Shown here: in pieces, positions 1 through 9,282 of the stretch | Numbering within the stretch: the stretch's first letter is position 1 | Layout of the letters: each line of letters starts with the position of its first letter | Source: Pseudomonas sp. dw_358 | Lineage (GTDB): Bacteria > Pseudomonadota > Gammaproteobacteria > Pseudomonadales > Pseudomonadaceae | Reading direction: 5' to 3' | DNA: 64,000 nt | Assembly: GCF_018449655.1 (NCBI RefSeq) | Contig: NZ_JAAVUX010000020.1 | Span: 35,337-99,336 of the forward strand | Notes under the pieces: model-generated | What the model was told of the DNA's origin: nothing | What the model saw: the letters and a program-made list of their open reading frames with translations, nothing else | Databases searched by the model: none | Made by a program: the position numbers and the translations under genes

Positions 1-22
1 CGTCCATAGGCAGGCGTTTCAT
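1..22 (-). CDS. 5' end of a gene running off the left edge
   Basis: An ATG at 22-20 on the minus strand opens a frame reading MKRLPMD before the window ends. It lies 57 bp after the flavin reductase gene on the same strand, so it may be the next gene of the operon. Similar clusters often hold a luciferase-like (LLM) flavin monooxygenase that would use the reduced flavin, but that is inference. The ribosome binding site is weak, so the start is tentative. Confidence 0.35.
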
Positions 23-79
23 TGTGTTGACTCTGGTGTGGGCGTGCCCGGTAAAAGACGCAAGTTTATCATGCAGCGC

Positions 80-565
80 CTACGACAACGCCGGGATGGC
101 ACCCAGTTTGCCGCGGAAATACAGCATGGGGGACACCGCCTCCTCGGGCAGGATCAGGTTTTTCACCTCGCCGACGATGATGGCATGGTCACCGCCTTCG
201 TATTCACGCCACAGTTCGCATTCGATGATGGCGGTGGCCTTGGCCAATAGCGGGTTGCCCAGTTCGCTCAGGTGCCATTGAATGTCCTTGGCCTTTTCCT
301 TGCCTTTGCTGGCGAACGCATAGGCCTCGGCCTGCTGCTCGGCACCCAGCAAGTGGATGGCAAAGCGTTTGCTGGCCTTGAGGATCGGGTAGGTGTCGGA
401 CTCGTAGTTGGGGCAGAACAGCACCAGCGCTGGGTGAATCGACAGCGCGCTGAACGCGCTGGCGGTGATGCCGACGATGCCGCCGTCCTCGTCCAGGGTG
501 GTGACCACCGTGACGCCGGAGGGGAAGGATGCCATTACTTCTTTGTAGATACTGGGTTCGATCAT
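80..565 (-). CDS. flavin reductase domain protein (HpaC/RutF type)
   Basis: This 161-residue protein reads as a flavin reductase of the FMN-binding split-barrel family, which uses NAD(P)H to reduce FMN or FAD for a partner monooxygenase. The N-terminal pattern FPSGVTVVTT, followed by GITASAFSALS and a C-terminal FRGKLGAI, is typical, and the length fits single-domain members. It starts 13 bp after the aldehyde dehydrogenase gene, so the two are probably cotranscribed. The context suggests it feeds an oxygenase of the same operon, perhaps the gene cut at the left edge. The exact flavin and partner cannot be read from the sequence. Confidence 0.88.
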   Translation of the reverse strand: MIEPSIYKEVMASFPSGVTVVTTLDEDGGIVGITASAFSALSIHPALVLFCPNYESDTYPILKASKRFAIHLLGAEQQAEAYAFASKGKEKAKDIQWHLSELGNPLLAKATAIIECELWREYEGGDHAIIVGEVKNLILPEEAVSPMLYFRGKLGAIPALS

Positions 566-578
566 GTCAGGCCACCTC

Positions 579-2060
579 TTAACGCATTACGAACGGATCA
601 GGCATGGGTGCCTGGGACAGGTTGATCCAAACTGTTTTCAGTTCGGTATAGGCCAGTACTGAATCGATACCGCTTTCACGACCGTAGCCGCTGTTCTTGA
701 ACCCGCCGATCGGCGCCATGGCGGACACCGCGCGGTAGGTATTGACCCAGATGATACCTGAGCGGATGTCCCGTGCCAGCCTGTGCGCACGTCCAAGATC
801 GCGGGTCCAGATGCCGGCAGCCAGACCCAGCTGCGAATCGTTGGCCAGCGCCAGGGCGTGGGCTTCGTCCTTGAAGGGGATGACGGCGGCCACCGGACCG
901 AAGACTTCCTGTTGCATGATGGCCAAGGACTGACTGTCGCATTCGAACAGGGTCGGTTCGTAGTACCAGCCGTCGCTTCCCGTGTCAGCGCGCTTGCCGC
1001 CCATGCGCAAGGTAGCGCCCTGGGCCACGGCTTCGGCCACCAGGCGCTCGACCACGGCCAGTTGCTGGGCGGTGGCCATAGGGCCCATTTCGCTGGCCTC
1101 GTCCTGGGGGCTGCCGATGCGGATGCGTTGGGCGCGTTCGATCAGGCGGGTCACGAATGTTTCATAGATCTCTTCCTGCACCAGCAGGCGTGAGCCGGCC
1201 ACGCAGCTCTGCCCGGAGGCGGCATAGATGCCCGCCACGGCACCATTGATGGCGCTGTCCAGGTCGGCGTCGGCAAAGATGATATTGGGTGACTTGCCGC
1301 CCAGTTCCAGCGACAGCCTGGCAAAGTTTTCGGCACTGCCGCGTACCACATGGCGAGCCGTTGCGGCGCCGCCGGTGAAGGCGATCTTGCGCACCAGCGG
1401 GTGGCGGGTCAGCGCGGCCCCGGCGCGCGGGCCGTCACCGGTGACCACGTTGACCACGCCCGGTGGAATCCCGGCCTGCAGCGCCAGACGCGCCAGCTCC
1501 AGGACGGTCGCCGAGGCATGCTCCGACGGCTTGATGACGATGGTATTGCCAGCTGCCAGGGCAGGCGCCAGTTTGATTGCCGTGAGGTACAGCGGGCTGT
1601 TCCAGGGGATGATCGCCGCCACCACGCCGAGGGCCTCGTGCACGGTGTAGGCGAACAGGTCCGGCTTGTCCAGCGGCAGGGTACCGCCTTCGAGTTTGTC
1701 GGCCAGGCCGGCGGTGTAATGGAAGAATTCCGGCAGGTAAGTAACCTGGCCCCGGGTCTCGCGGATCAGCTTGCCGTTGTCGCGGCTTTCCAGCTGCGCA
1801 AGAGCTTCCTTGTTTTCGCTGATCAGGTCGCCCAGGCGGCGCAGCAGTTTGCCCCGCGCGGTGGCGGTCAGCCCGCGCCAGGCCGGGTTGTCGAAGGCGT
1901 GCTGGGCGGCCTGCACGGCGCGCTCCACATCGGCCTCGCCAGCATCGGGCAGCAACGCCCAGGGCGTCGCGGTGGAGGGGTCGAGGCTTTCGAACGTAGC
2001 ACCGTCGAGAGCGTCGACCCATTGGCCGTCGATGCACATCTGGAAGAGGGCAAGCGTCAT
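579..2060 (-). CDS. NAD(P)-dependent aldehyde dehydrogenase
   Basis: A full-length (493 aa) aldehyde dehydrogenase superfamily enzyme that oxidises an aldehyde to a carboxylate. The cofactor-binding stretch around PWNSPLYL and KPSEHAS, the general base Glu252 in LELGGKSPN and the nucleophile Cys286 in GQSCVAGSR are all present, with the usual 34-residue spacing. The start ATG has an AGGAG site just upstream and overlaps the stop of the hydrolase gene by four bases (ATGA), so the two are translationally coupled. The substrate is unknown; the neighbouring hydrolase and flavin reductase suggest a step in breaking down a small organic compound. Confidence 0.92.
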   Translation of the reverse strand: MTLALFQMCIDGQWVDALDGATFESLDPSTATPWALLPDAGEADVERAVQAAQHAFDNPAWRGLTATARGKLLRRLGDLISENKEALAQLESRDNGKLIRETRGQVTYLPEFFHYTAGLADKLEGGTLPLDKPDLFAYTVHEALGVVAAIIPWNSPLYLTAIKLAPALAAGNTIVIKPSEHASATVLELARLALQAGIPPGVVNVVTGDGPRAGAALTRHPLVRKIAFTGGAATARHVVRGSAENFARLSLELGGKSPNIIFADADLDSAINGAVAGIYAASGQSCVAGSRLLVQEEIYETFVTRLIERAQRIRIGSPQDEASEMGPMATAQQLAVVERLVAEAVAQGATLRMGGKRADTGSDGWYYEPTLFECDSQSLAIMQQEVFGPVAAVIPFKDEAHALALANDSQLGLAAGIWTRDLGRAHRLARDIRSGIIWVNTYRAVSAMAPIGGFKNSGYGRESGIDSVLAYTELKTVWINLSQAPMPDPFVMR

Positions 2061-2890
2061 GCGAGAATCTCCTGGGCGGGTTGGCTGAGGGGCAGTGCAT
2101 GGGCGAGGAAGTCCAGCAGCAGCCGGTTGACCTGCCGTGGCGACTCGACCGCCATCATGTGCCTTTGTTCCGGCAGCACCGCCACCTGGGCGCCGGGAAT
2201 GCGGGCGGCCAGTTGCTGGGCCATCAACGGTGTGGAACCTGGGTCCAGCTCGCCGGTGGCGATCAACGTCGGCGCCTTTATGCTGGACAGCTGCTCGCTG
2301 CCGTACTGGTCCTGGGTGGCGAACAACTGGTAGGTGGTCTGATAACCCTGCGGGTCATTGCTGGCCAAGGTCTGGCGCAGGGCGTTGATCTGCGCGGGGT
2401 TGGCCGCCTGGTACTCCTCGCTGAACCAGCGTGACAAGGCACCCTCGGCGTTGGCGGCGGGGCCATGTTCGGCGGCCTGACGGCTGCGCTCGATCACGCC
2501 GGCGCTTTGTTCGGCGCTGCGGTTGAACACGCTGTTGAGCACCACCATCGCGCTCAGTTGTTGGGGGTGCTCCAGGGCAAAGGCGCGGGCTACCAGACCG
2601 CCCATGGAAAAGCCGATCACTGTGGCCTGGGGTAACTGCAAGTGCTGCAACAACTCGTGCAACTGCCGGGCGTACTCCTTGAGCCCCGTACCCGGTACTG
2701 GCAGCGGGCTGGCACCATGACCAAGCATGTCGTAGGCGATCACTTGATAGTGCGCCGCCAGGCCGACCCGCTGGCCGCCCCACATTTCCTTGTTCAGGCC
2801 GACCCCGTGGATCAACACCACAGGATGGCCGCTGCCGCTGACCAGATAACTGGTGCCAGCGGGCGTGGTTTCAGCGATGAGCCGAGTCAT
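2057..2890 (-). CDS. alpha/beta-fold hydrolase
   Basis: A 277-residue alpha/beta hydrolase. The oxyanion-hole motif HGVG lies near residue 28 and the nucleophile elbow is GFSMGG with Ser95. A late Asp (GELDPGS) and His (EQRHMM) fit the remaining triad. Related enzymes split C-C bonds in ring-fission products or act as enol-lactonases. The AGGAG site is well placed. It sits 20 bp after the AA_synth-family gene and overlaps the aldehyde dehydrogenase by four bases, so it belongs to one catabolic operon. The substrate is not identifiable. Confidence 0.9.
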   Translation of the reverse strand: MTRLIAETTPAGTSYLVSGSGHPVVLIHGVGLNKEMWGGQRVGLAAHYQVIAYDMLGHGASPLPVPGTGLKEYARQLHELLQHLQLPQATVIGFSMGGLVARAFALEHPQQLSAMVVLNSVFNRSAEQSAGVIERSRQAAEHGPAANAEGALSRWFSEEYQAANPAQINALRQTLASNDPQGYQTTYQLFATQDQYGSEQLSSIKAPTLIATGELDPGSTPLMAQQLAARIPGAQVAVLPEQRHMMAVESPRQVNRLLLDFLAHALPLSQPAQEILA

Positions 2891-2910
2891 GGCGTGCTCC
2901 TGCAGGGCGC

Positions 2911-3504
2911 TCAGCGCCCGGCCTTTTCGGCGGCGATTTCTTCCAGGTCGATGTAGCGATTGCCGATGCGCGGGTGCAGACGGCCACCGTCGGCGCAGCC
3001 CAGGACCACGACGATTTCATCGGCGCGGGGGGCGTCTTCGATCTTGAACTCCAGGGTGATGTAGTGCGAGCGCAGGCCCTCGTCGTCCTTGTGCATCATC
3101 GGGATCTGGATCGAGGTGCCGGGGGCGCCGCGCTTGTTGGTGAAGCTCAGGTAGCTTTTGGCCTTGACCGCTTCACGGTAATGATTGCCAAAACGCAGGG
3201 TATGGATGACCGCCGAGGCGTGTTCAATCTCGCCATCGGCACCCACCACTGCCGCCTTGCCATACGCCTCGATGCGCTCGGCACCGCCAATGGCGGCCAC
3301 CAGACGCTCCACCATCAATGCACCGAGCTCCGAGCAGTGGGCTTTGATCAGCGGCTTGAGGTCTTCGACAAAACCTTGCCCGACCCATGGATTCTTGATC
3401 ACTGCGGCCAGGCCGATCATGGTCACAGGGGTGTCCGAGGCTTTACCGCCTTCGATGAACGTCTGCTCGGAATAGGTCACGATCTTGCGGATTTCGAAAC
3501 TCAT
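2911..3504 (-). CDS. amino acid synthesis (AA_synth) family protein
   Basis: A 197-residue protein of the AA_synth family (PF06684), recognised from IRKIVTYSEQTFIEGG at the N-terminus and the central VIHTLRFGNHYREAV. The historical name is misleading, because the function is unsettled and the fold resembles small trimeric enzymes. It is the first gene of a tight operon with hydrolase, aldehyde dehydrogenase and flavin reductase, which points to catabolism rather than biosynthesis. A GntR-like palindrome lies 36 bp upstream of the start. Confidence 0.85.
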   Translation of the reverse strand: MSFEIRKIVTYSEQTFIEGGKASDTPVTMIGLAAVIKNPWVGQGFVEDLKPLIKAHCSELGALMVERLVAAIGGAERIEAYGKAAVVGADGEIEHASAVIHTLRFGNHYREAVKAKSYLSFTNKRGAPGTSIQIPMMHKDDEGLRSHYITLEFKIEDAPRADEIVVVLGCADGGRLHPRIGNRYIDLEEIAAEKAGR

Positions 3505-3885
3505 GGCGCGGCACCTGGTTGGCTAGGTATTTCGTCTGATGGTATACCAAAAACCGAAACGTTCAAGCGGGTTTTTGATGGGGTGGGGGGTGTGCTTGAC
3601 GCGCGATCTCCTGAAGAACGGCCACCGCCCCCCCGCAGGGCGGGTGACAAGGCTCAATGGGCTATAAAAAGAATCTCCCCTGATCAACGACTTGCCGACA
3701 CCAATCTTCCGGTAATAATCTAAACGTCAAAGAACCATTGAATACCTCTATGGTCTCGATAGTGAATGGCAACGACAGCCGACGTTCAGATCGGTTACAA
3801 AAACAAGATCCCAAAGAGAGGTTACCGGTGAGGCCTGCAGCGAGCGTTGCGGCCTGATGATTTTGACTTTAGCCAAGGTTGAACC
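3505..3885. other. 381-bp divergent intergenic region
   Basis: No convincing gene lies here; the frames that cross it are shadows. The left part holds the putative operator of the minus-strand operon. A GC hairpin (CCGCCC 3625-3630 with GGGCGG 3638-3643) follows. The right part is the cfa leader, with a second imperfect hairpin at 3831-3855 (AGGCC-T-GCA paired with TGC-GGCCT) about 30 bp before the cfa start. A promoter for cfa should lie between the hairpins; I cannot assign it firmly. Confidence 0.5.
3540..3549. promoter_or_regulatory. TGGTATACCA palindrome, candidate GntR-family operator
   Basis: A perfect 10-bp palindrome, TGGTATACCA, lies 36 bp upstream of the first gene of the minus-strand catabolic operon. 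The GT...AC core is the form bound by many FadR/FCD-type GntR repressors. No GntR gene is visible within the window, so the regulator would be elsewhere, possibly just past the left edge. Confidence 0.5.
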
Positions 3886-5037
3886 ATGCAAACCAATCTC
3901 ACAGGCTCTTCGAGCCTGGCAGTCAGCAAAAACAAGGCTCAGCGTTTCGTCGAGGAGCTGCTCGCCAGGGCAGATATCACTGTGAACGGCGCAGCGCCCT
4001 GGGATATGCAGATCCTTGGTTCCGGGGTGGCGGAGCGGGCATTGGCCAAGGGTAACCTGGGCCTGGGCGAAGCTTACATGGACGGCGACTGGGACGCGGC
4101 GCAACTGGACGAGTTCTTTAATCGCTTGTTGCGCGCCGGTATTGCCGACCACGTCAACCCGTCGGCGCTGTTGTTTCATGTGTTGGCGGTCAAGTTGATG
4201 AACCGCCAAAACAAGTACAAAGCCTGGGAAGTCGGCGAGCGACACTACGATCTGGGCAACAGTTTCTACGGCGCGATGCTCGACGAGCGGATGACCTACA
4301 CCTGCGGTTACTGGAAAGACGCCACCACACTGCCGCAGGCCCAGGAAGCGAAACTCGACCTCATCTGCCGCAAGTTGCAGCTCAAACCCGGCATGCGTGT
4401 GCTGGACATCGGCTGTGGCTGGGGCAGTTTCATGTCGTATGCCGCTGAACACTATGGCGTCGAGTGCGTCGGCGTGACCATTTCCCGCGAACAGGCCGAG
4501 TGGGGCCGTGAGCGCTACGCCCACTTGCCCATCGAGTTTCGCCTGCAGGACTACCGCGATGTCGACGAGCCGTTCGATGCCATTGCCAGTGTCGGCATGT
4601 TTGAACATGTGGGGCCGAAAAATTATTCGACTTATATGCAAACTGCCCGGCGCTGTCTCAAGGACGATGGGCTGTTTCTGTTGCACACCATTGGCAAGAA
4701 CCAGGCCGGCTCCCCGGACCCATGGATCGACAAATACATCTTCCCCAATGGCGAGGTGCCGACCCTGGCGCAGATGACCGAAGCCTTCGAAGGGGTGTTC
4801 GTCGCCGAGGATCTGCACAACTTCGGGCCCGACTACGACCGCACCCTGATGGCGTGGTGCGAACGCTTCGAGGCCAGCTGGCCGACGTTCGCCGCGACCC
4901 TGGGCGAGCGCTTCTTTCGCATGTGGCGCTACTACCTGTTGTCCTGCGCCGGCGCCTTTCGCGCACGGGACTTGCAGCTGTGGCAATGGGTGCTGTCCAA
5001 GCGCGGCATCGTCGGCGGTTACCAGCGGGTCACTTGA
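3886..5037 (+). CDS. cfa: cyclopropane-fatty-acyl-phospholipid synthase
   Basis: A 383-residue enzyme that adds a methylene group from S-adenosylmethionine across the double bond of unsaturated acyl chains in membrane phospholipids. The SAM loop VLDIGCGWGSF spans about residues 172-182. Cys354 in YYLLSCAGAF matches the conserved cysteine of E. coli Cfa in both position and context. The FEHVGPKNY and HTIGK motifs are present. The gene stands alone with a structured leader and overlaps the downstream convergent gene by eight bases at the stops. In other species it is a stationary-phase gene. Confidence 0.96.
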   Translation: MQTNLTGSSSLAVSKNKAQRFVEELLARADITVNGAAPWDMQILGSGVAERALAKGNLGLGEAYMDGDWDAAQLDEFFNRLLRAGIADHVNPSALLFHVLAVKLMNRQNKYKAWEVGERHYDLGNSFYGAMLDERMTYTCGYWKDATTLPQAQEAKLDLICRKLQLKPGMRVLDIGCGWGSFMSYAAEHYGVECVGVTISREQAEWGRERYAHLPIEFRLQDYRDVDEPFDAIASVGMFEHVGPKNYSTYMQTARRCLKDDGLFLLHTIGKNQAGSPDPWIDKYIFPNGEVPTLAQMTEAFEGVFVAEDLHNFGPDYDRTLMAWCERFEASWPTFAATLGERFFRMWRYYLLSCAGAFRARDLQLWQWVLSKRGIVGGYQRVT

Positions 5038-5968
5038 GGCTGAAGACCATGGCCTTCAGTCCGCTGACCGGGTCGATGTCAGGAAACTCCGGGGGGTTGG
5101 CCAGGCGTTCGCGCCACTGTAACTGTGGCGCCTCACGGGCCATGGTGTCGACGATGAAGTCCGGGCCGATGGCAGGATCGTTGACGCAAGCCAGCACCAC
5201 CCCGTCGGGCGTCAGCAGTTCCGGCAGGCGCCGCAGGACCTTGGCGTAGTCCTGGGTCAGCACGAAGCTGCCTTTCTGGAACGTTGGCGGGTCGATCAGC
5301 ACCAGGTCGTAAGGCCCGCTCTTGCGCACCTTCCCCCAGGATTTGAACAGCTCGTGGCCGAGAAACTCCACCCGCGTCAGGTCATGGCCGTTTAGCCGGT
5401 GGTTGTCGCGGCCGCGGCTCAGCGCCGCCCGGGCCATGTCCAGGTTGACCACCCGGCTGGCGCCGCCGGCGATGGCGGCCACTGAAAACCCGCAGGTGTA
5501 GGCAAAGAGGTTGAGCACACGCTTGCCGGCGGCCTGCTGCTGGACCCATTGGCGGCCCAGACGCATGTCAAGAAACAGGCCGATGTTCTGCTTGATGCCC
5601 AGGTCGAGCTGATAACGCAAGTCGTGTTCGCAGATGACACGTCGTTGTTCCACATCCCCCAGCAGCCACTGGGTGGCACTGTCGGGCAGGTAGCGATGCT
5701 GCAACAACAGTGCAGTGGCCCCGGCATCGCGCCAGACATCGGTGGTGGTCAGGTGCAGCAGGCGGCTTTGCAATTCGGCCAGGGCTGCGGGCTCGGGTTC
5801 ACGAAACAGCGCCACCAGCAGCACCCCCTGGAGCCAGTCCACGGTGAGCTGCTCCAGGCCCGGCCAGCAGCGGCCACGGCCATGGAACAGGCGACGGGTT
5901 TCCAAGGGAGGCTCGCGCAGGGCGTCAAGCAGATGGGTATGAAGCGTATCGAGGGCGTGTGAGTTCAT
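5030..5968 (-). CDS. RlmI/RlmK-like class I SAM methyltransferase
   Basis: A 312-residue Rossmann-fold methyltransferase of the RlmI/RlmK type (PF10672), which methylate 23S rRNA. The SAM motif NLFAYTCGFS and the catalytic-loop motif DPPTFQKGS are both seen. It lacks the N-terminal PUA domain of E. coli RlmI, so the exact target base is uncertain. I chose the ATG at 5968 (MNSHALD); the frame stays open 69 bases upstream, but that part looks unlike protein. It faces cfa, with overlapping stops. Confidence 0.82.
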   Translation of the reverse strand: MNSHALDTLHTHLLDALREPPLETRRLFHGRGRCWPGLEQLTVDWLQGVLLVALFREPEPAALAELQSRLLHLTTTDVWRDAGATALLLQHRYLPDSATQWLLGDVEQRRVICEHDLRYQLDLGIKQNIGLFLDMRLGRQWVQQQAAGKRVLNLFAYTCGFSVAAIAGGASRVVNLDMARAALSRGRDNHRLNGHDLTRVEFLGHELFKSWGKVRKSGPYDLVLIDPPTFQKGSFVLTQDYAKVLRRLPELLTPDGVVLACVNDPAIGPDFIVDTMAREAPQLQWRERLANPPEFPDIDPVSGLKAMVFSLK

Positions 5969-6159
5969 GGCGGCATTATCCGGGCCCGTCGAATGCTTAT
6001 CAAATACTTCAGGGATGCGCCCAGCCGGAACTCGCAAGGGTGAGCTGCGTCTCAGAAATGAATGTCACTGGTCGTACCGTTTGGTAAATAAACCGACGCA
6101 TTACTATGCTCTCACACAGCTAGCACATTGAAACCGTATTGGATCACGGAGGTTCCTGG

Positions 6160-7449
6160 ATGAATATGTCGGCCGATCAACTGGTGGACCTGGTGTCCCT
6201 CAAGCCGCAGTCCAGCGGCGGGCCCCAGGCAGGACATCATTCGGTAGAGCGGGTACTCCATGCCCTGCGTACCCATCTGGGCATGGACGTGGCGTTCGTG
6301 TCAGAGTTTCGCGAGGTCGATCGGGTGTTTCGCTATGTCGATGCCGGGGGCGAATCGCCGATCGCCGCAGGCGACGCCTTGTCCCTGGAGGTCGGCTATT
6401 GCCAGCGGGTGGTGGACGGTCGCTTGCCCGAACTGATCCCCGACACGGCCGGTTTCGAAGAGGCCATGGCCTTGCCGGAAACCACGGCCATCCCCATCGG
6501 CTCGCACCTGAGCGTGCCCATCCGCTTGAGCGACGGGCGCCTGTATGGCACGTTCTGCTGCTTCGGCTACGCCAAGGATCAATCTCTGGGCGAACGCGAC
6601 TTGCAGGTGATGCGGGTGTTCGCGGACCTGGTCACCGAGCGCATCGAAAGCGACCTGACTCGCGACCAGGACCGAGAGAACAAACGCGCACGCTTGCGCA
6701 AGGCCATGGCCACCCGCCAGCCGGCGATTGTCTATCAACCGATCTTCGACCTCTGCGACATGCACGTGTCCGGCTGGGAATGCCTGTCGCGGTTCAATGT
6801 CGAGCCGGGGCGAACACCCGACCTGTGGTTCCAGGAAGCCGCTGACATCGGCATGGGCGAGGACCTGGAGTGTCACGCCATCAGCGCGGCGCTGGCCGGG
6901 TTGGGAATGTTCCCCGGGGATATGTACCTGGCGATCAATTGCTCGCCGGAACTGGTGCTCAGTCATCGTCTCGACGAACTCTTGCAAGGCTACCCGGCCC
7001 AGCGCATCGTGCTGGAGATCACCGAGCACGCCGTGGTGCAGGACTACCGTGAAATGGAGACCGCCCTGGCCGGCCTGCGTCAGCGCGGTATGCGCGTGGC
7101 CATCGACGATGCCGGGGCCGGGTACGCAAGCATGCGCCACATCCTGCGGCTGCGCCCGGACATGATCAAACTGGACATCAGCCTGACCCAGGGCATCGAT
7201 CTGGACCCGCAACGCCGTGCGATGGCTTCGGCGCTGGTGGCGTTCGCTCGTGAAACCGGGAGCACCATCGTCGCCGAGGGCGTAGAAACCCTTCAGGAAC
7301 TGGAGGTGCTCAAACGCCTGGGGGCCGACAAGGTGCAGGGTTTCCTGCTCGGCCATCCGCTGGCGTTGAGCGATGTCAAACGCTTGAATATCCGCGCCCA
7401 GGGCGGCGGTTTTGGCAGTGCCACCTTGCAGGCGCCGCTGCGCGGTTGA
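6160..7449 (+). CDS. GAF-EAL cyclic-di-GMP phosphodiesterase
   Basis: A 429-residue soluble protein with an N-terminal GAF sensor domain (about residues 25-165) and a C-terminal EAL domain (about 185-415). The signature is ECL rather than EAL (Glu207-Cys-Leu). The other catalytic and metal residues are intact: Asn260, Glu286, Asp316-Asp317, Lys337, Glu373 and Gln393, so it should hydrolyse c-di-GMP. There are no membrane segments, so the signal is cytoplasmic. The start at 6160 is set by a GGAGG at 6148-6152; an in-frame ATG at 6139 is upstream of that site. It is a single-gene unit. Confidence 0.9.
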   Translation: MNMSADQLVDLVSLKPQSSGGPQAGHHSVERVLHALRTHLGMDVAFVSEFREVDRVFRYVDAGGESPIAAGDALSLEVGYCQRVVDGRLPELIPDTAGFEEAMALPETTAIPIGSHLSVPIRLSDGRLYGTFCCFGYAKDQSLGERDLQVMRVFADLVTERIESDLTRDQDRENKRARLRKAMATRQPAIVYQPIFDLCDMHVSGWECLSRFNVEPGRTPDLWFQEAADIGMGEDLECHAISAALAGLGMFPGDMYLAINCSPELVLSHRLDELLQGYPAQRIVLEITEHAVVQDYREMETALAGLRQRGMRVAIDDAGAGYASMRHILRLRPDMIKLDISLTQGIDLDPQRRAMASALVAFARETGSTIVAEGVETLQELEVLKRLGADKVQGFLLGHPLALSDVKRLNIRAQGGGFGSATLQAPLRG

Positions 7450-7530
7450 GCAGCAGAGGCTGTGCAGCGGGGTGGCAGTCGTGGTATTGCTTGAGGCTGT
7501 TTTTCCAACGTGAGCCGAGGAACGCCTCCC

Positions 7531-8079
7531 ATGACTGCCAAGCTCTATGACATCCCGCTGAAAAAAATCGACGGGGCCCAGGCCAACCTGGGCCAGTACG
7601 CCGGCAAGGTGCTGCTGGTGGTCAACGTCGCCTCCAAATGCGGCCTGACCCCGCAGTACACCGGGCTGCAAGCGTTGTACCGCAGCAAGCACGGCGAAGG
7701 CCTGGAAGTGCTGGGGTTTCCCGCCAACAACTTCAAAGGCCAGGAGCCGGGCACCGAGGCCGAGATTCAGGATTTCTGCTCGGTGAACTATCAGGTGGAC
7801 TTTGCGCTGTTCTCGAAAATCTCCGTGGTCGGCGACGACCAGCACCCGTTGTACGCCGAGCTGACCCAGGCGCAACCCAGCGCCGAAGGTGACGGCCCGT
7901 TTCGCGAGCGTCTCAAGGGCTACGGCGTGGAGTCGGCGAGCCCGAGTGACGTGTTGTGGAATTTCGAAAAATTCCTCATCGACCGCAAGGGTCAGGTCGT
8001 GGGCCGCTTCGCTCCGGATGTCGCGGCAGATGACCCGCGCCTGGTCGCGGCCATCGATGCGGCGCTCGCCCAGGCCTGA
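7531..8079 (+). CDS. glutathione/thiol peroxidase
   Basis: A 182-residue glutathione-peroxidase-family enzyme that reduces peroxides. The motif NVASKCGLTPQY gives Cys37 as the peroxidatic residue (cysteine, not selenocysteine). GFPANNFKGQEPG and WNFEKFLIDRKG supply the Gln and Trp of the usual tetrad region. Bacterial members mostly use thioredoxin. The ATG at 7531 follows a GAGG site; an upstream in-frame start at 7510 lacks one. Its stop abuts the stop of the convergent MFS gene. Confidence 0.93.
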   Translation: MTAKLYDIPLKKIDGAQANLGQYAGKVLLVVNVASKCGLTPQYTGLQALYRSKHGEGLEVLGFPANNFKGQEPGTEAEIQDFCSVNYQVDFALFSKISVVGDDQHPLYAELTQAQPSAEGDGPFRERLKGYGVESASPSDVLWNFEKFLIDRKGQVVGRFAPDVAADDPRLVAAIDAALAQA

Positions 8080-9282
8080 TCAGCGCACCGATGTGCCCCT
8101 GGCCAGGAGGAATCTGGCCAGGGCAACCAACGGCAGCGCGCTGCCGGCACAGGCCACCCACAGCCAGCCGCCGCGTTCGAACAACGCACTGGCCAAGGCC
8201 GAACCCATCGCGCCTCCGGCAAAGATACTGGTGGTGTACAGCGCATTGAGGCGACCGCGACTGGCCGGGTCCAGGGCGTAGATCGCCCGTTGGCCCAGCA
8301 CCATGTTCATCTGCACGGCAAAATCCAGCAGCACGCCCGTGAAGGCGAGGGTGATCACCCCCCACGCCGAGGGCAGCAGCCAGGTGCAGAAGCTGAGTGG
8401 CGCCAGAATCATCGCCAGCAGCGAGGCGCGCTGGGTATGACCCGCATCGGCCAGGCGGCCGGCAATGGGGGCAGCCACCGCACCGATGGCGCCCACCAGC
8501 GCAAAGATCGCGATCTGTGATTGCGAAAGACCATGATGCCGCGCCAGCTCCAGCGGTACTGCGCTCCAGAACAGGCTGAACGCCGCAAACATCAAGCCCT
8601 GGTAGAAGGCCCGCTGACGCAGCACCGGCTGCGCCATGAACAGGTGCGCGAGGGAGCGCAGCAACTGCGGATACGTGGCCGAATGGCTCGGCTGGTGGCG
8701 CGGCATGGCGAGGCTGATCACCAGCAGGATGGCCAGCATGACCACGGCGGCGACGATGAATACCGCGCGCCAGCCAAAATGGTCCGCCAGCACGCTGGAC
8801 AGGGGCCGGGCCAGCAGGATGCCCAGCAGCAGGCCGCCCATGATGCTGCCCACCACGCGACCACGGCTGGCCTCGGGGGCGAGGTTGGCCGCCAGCGGGA
8901 TCAGGATCTGCACCGACACCGAACTGAAGCCAATCAGCACGGACACCAACAGGAAGCTGCCGGGGTGCTCGGTCATTCCCGCCGCGATCAGGCTGACGCC
9001 GGCCAGCAGGGTCGTGCAGAGCATCAGCGCGCGGTTTTCCACCAGGTCGGTCAGCGGCACGAGAAAAAACAGGCCGACGGCATAGCCGATCTGGGTCAAC
9101 GACACGATCAGGCTGGCGCTGTGGCTGGAAATGCCCAGGTCCGGTGCAATCAGGTCGATGATGGGTTGGGCGTAATAGATGTTGGCGACGATGGCGCCGC
9201 AGCAGAAAGCGAACAGCAGGGTGAGACCGCGCGTCATCACGGCAGCCGGGCGGCCGGAGGCGGTTTCGGATAGATTGCTCAT
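8080..9282 (-). CDS. MFS transporter (DHA1-type exporter)
   Basis: A 400-residue major facilitator with about 12 hydrophobic segments, opening with AFCCGAIVANIYYAQPI and containing PLTDLVENR in the loop 2-3 region. This resembles proton-driven drug or metabolite exporters of the DHA1 branch. I chose the ATG at 9282 (MSNLSET); the upstream extension to 9411 is basic and unlike an MFS N-terminus. It is divergent from the binding-protein gene across 181 bp. The substrate is unknown. Confidence 0.85.
   Translation of the reverse strand: MSNLSETASGRPAAVMTRGLTLLFAFCCGAIVANIYYAQPIIDLIAPDLGISSHSASLIVSLTQIGYAVGLFFLVPLTDLVENRALMLCTTLLAGVSLIAAGMTEHPGSFLLVSVLIGFSSVSVQILIPLAANLAPEASRGRVVGSIMGGLLLGILLARPLSSVLADHFGWRAVFIVAAVVMLAILLVISLAMPRHQPSHSATYPQLLRSLAHLFMAQPVLRQRAFYQGLMFAAFSLFWSAVPLELARHHGLSQSQIAIFALVGAIGAVAAPIAGRLADAGHTQRASLLAMILAPLSFCTWLLPSAWGVITLAFTGVLLDFAVQMNMVLGQRAIYALDPASRGRLNALYTTSIFAGGAMGSALASALFERGGWLWVACAGSALPLVALARFLLARGTSVR

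Noticed and set aside
3748..4986. Long minus-strand frame opposite cfa
   Set aside because: Antisense shadow of a well-supported gene; no family motif or ribosome site.
6301..7875. 524-codon minus-strand frame opposite the GAF-EAL gene
   Set aside because: High-GC shadow; His/Gln/Gly-rich with no domain.
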